Of a stretch of 64,000 nucleotides of DNA, positions 63,514 to 64,000 are shown one piece after another. A program made the translations under genes and the position numbers. How positions within the stretch are numbered: position 1 is the stretch's first letter; every line of letters begins with the position of its first letter. Below the pieces are notes generated by a model. It was not told where the DNA came from. It saw nothing but the letters and a program-made list of their open reading frames with translations, and did no database searches. Source of the stretch: Pseudomonas silvicola (lineage in GTDB: Bacteria; Pseudomonadota; Gammaproteobacteria; Pseudomonadales; Pseudomonadaceae); contig NZ_CP093280.1 of NCBI RefSeq assembly GCF_026651855.1, positions 5,496,001 through 5,560,000 on the forward strand. Reading direction: 5' to 3'.

Positions 63514-64000
63514 ACGGCCCATGGCGTGAGGACAACGCCGTGCAACTGCTGATCAATGGCGAGGCATTTTTCGACAGCGTGTTCCAGGCCATCGAGATGT
63601 CGCGCGAGGAAGTCTTGATCGAGACCTTCATCCTGTTCGAGGACCAGGTCGGCCGGCGTCTGCAGCAGGCCCTGATCGGCGCGGCCCGGCGCGGTGTGCG
63701 GGTCGAGGTGCTGGTGGACGGCTACGGCACCGCCGACCTGGGTGCGCAGTTTCTGCGCGAACTGGTGGAAGCCGGCGTTCACTTGCAGGCTTTCGACCCG
63801 CGCCCGCGGGTGCTGGGGATGCGCACCAACCTGTTTCGCCGCCTGCATCGCAAGATCGTGGTGGTGGACGGCGAAACCGGTTTTATCGGCGGCATCAACT
63901 ACAGCGCTGACCACCTGCTGACATCCGGCCCCATGGCCAAGCAGGATTATGCTGTCAAACTCCAGGGGCCGATCGTCGCCGACCTGCACCAGGCCACCCT
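63510..64000 (+). CDS. clsB: Cardiolipin synthase B, N-terminal part (truncated by window edge)
   Basis: The start is GTG at 63510, overlapping the stop of the upstream gene. The 163 residues seen include the first phospholipase D-type active site HRKIVVVDGETGFIGGINYS (HxK plus GGIN), preceded by LIGAARRGVRVEVLVDGYGT. ClsB condenses two phospholipids (or PE and PG) into cardiolipin at the inner membrane. The second HKD motif lies beyond the window. The ybhP-clsB pairing supports the assignment. Confidence 0.88.
   Translation, partial: MNGPWREDNAVQLLINGEAFFDSVFQAIEMSREEVLIETFILFEDQVGRRLQQALIGAARRGVRVEVLVDGYGTADLGAQFLRELVEAGVHLQAFDPRPRVLGMRTNLFRRLHRKIVVVDGETGFIGGINYSADHLLTSGPMAKQDYAVKLQGPIVADLHQAT

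Overview
The window is a contiguous piece of a high-GC gammaproteobacterial chromosome. Gene content, codon use and short REP-type palindromes all point to a Pseudomonas of the fluorescent/putida lineage: SelD-SelU, PpnN, a phosphatidylcholine synthase, an EmrAB-OprM type pump, a CLC-F with a fluoride riboswitch, and Tat-exported molybdo-hydroxylases. No rRNA, tRNA, CRISPR, prophage or transposase gene was seen. All calls come from reading the sequence and its translations; no database was searched.

Layout. 0-5.9 kb: end of a GNAT acetyltransferase; ppnN followed by a 790-bp tandem duplication carrying its 3' half; two small unknown proteins; a 395-bp inverted repeat; a divergent tautomerase/LysR pair. 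5.9-11.5 kb: an orphan carotenoid hydroxylase and a tripartite efflux operon with a divergent TetR regulator. 11.5-18.6 kb: an ABC importer without a binding protein, a CLC-F fluoride antiporter behind a fluoride riboswitch, a carboxylesterase and an Lrp regulator. 18.7-26.5 kb: a second copy of the small unknown protein, phosphatidylcholine synthase, a four-gene molybdo-hydroxylase operon (2Fe-2S subunit, Mo subunit, three-heme cytochrome c, XdhC), and a zeta-toxin pair whose toxin is frameshifted.

26.8-38.4 kb: two MFS transporters, LysE, a Rieske oxygenase, a CGNR regulator facing an Asp-nucleophile hydrolase, a SleB-type hydrolase, a YraQ-like permease and the selenium genes selD-selU. 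38.4-45.6 kb: a cassette with visibly lower GC: an old-yellow-enzyme, paoABC-like aldehyde oxidoreductase and an AraC regulator, flanked by gene-poor DNA. 45.6-49.5 kb: flavin reductase, a threonine-dehydratase-like enzyme with a divergent AraC gene, EcsC, and a DUF305 protein. 49.5-59.6 kb: an iron-acquisition locus with entCEBA (2,3-dihydroxybenzoate synthesis and activation), fepB, entS and fepDGC, with Fur-like boxes in the entC/fepB intergenic region but no NRPS (entF), phosphopantetheinyl transferase, esterase or TonB receptor. 59.6-61.6 kb: a 2-kb array of about twelve 160-bp REP-containing repeats with an internal switch of orientation. 61.7-64 kb: sterol desaturase family protein, YbhP-like phosphodiesterase and the start of clsB.

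The main points for follow-up are the 160-bp repeat array and its relatives elsewhere in the window, the fluoride riboswitch/CLC-F unit, the paired small-protein family, the recent ppnN duplication, the frameshifted zeta toxin, the dihydroxybenzoate locus lacking its assembly enzyme, and palindromic elements lying exactly between convergent genes.
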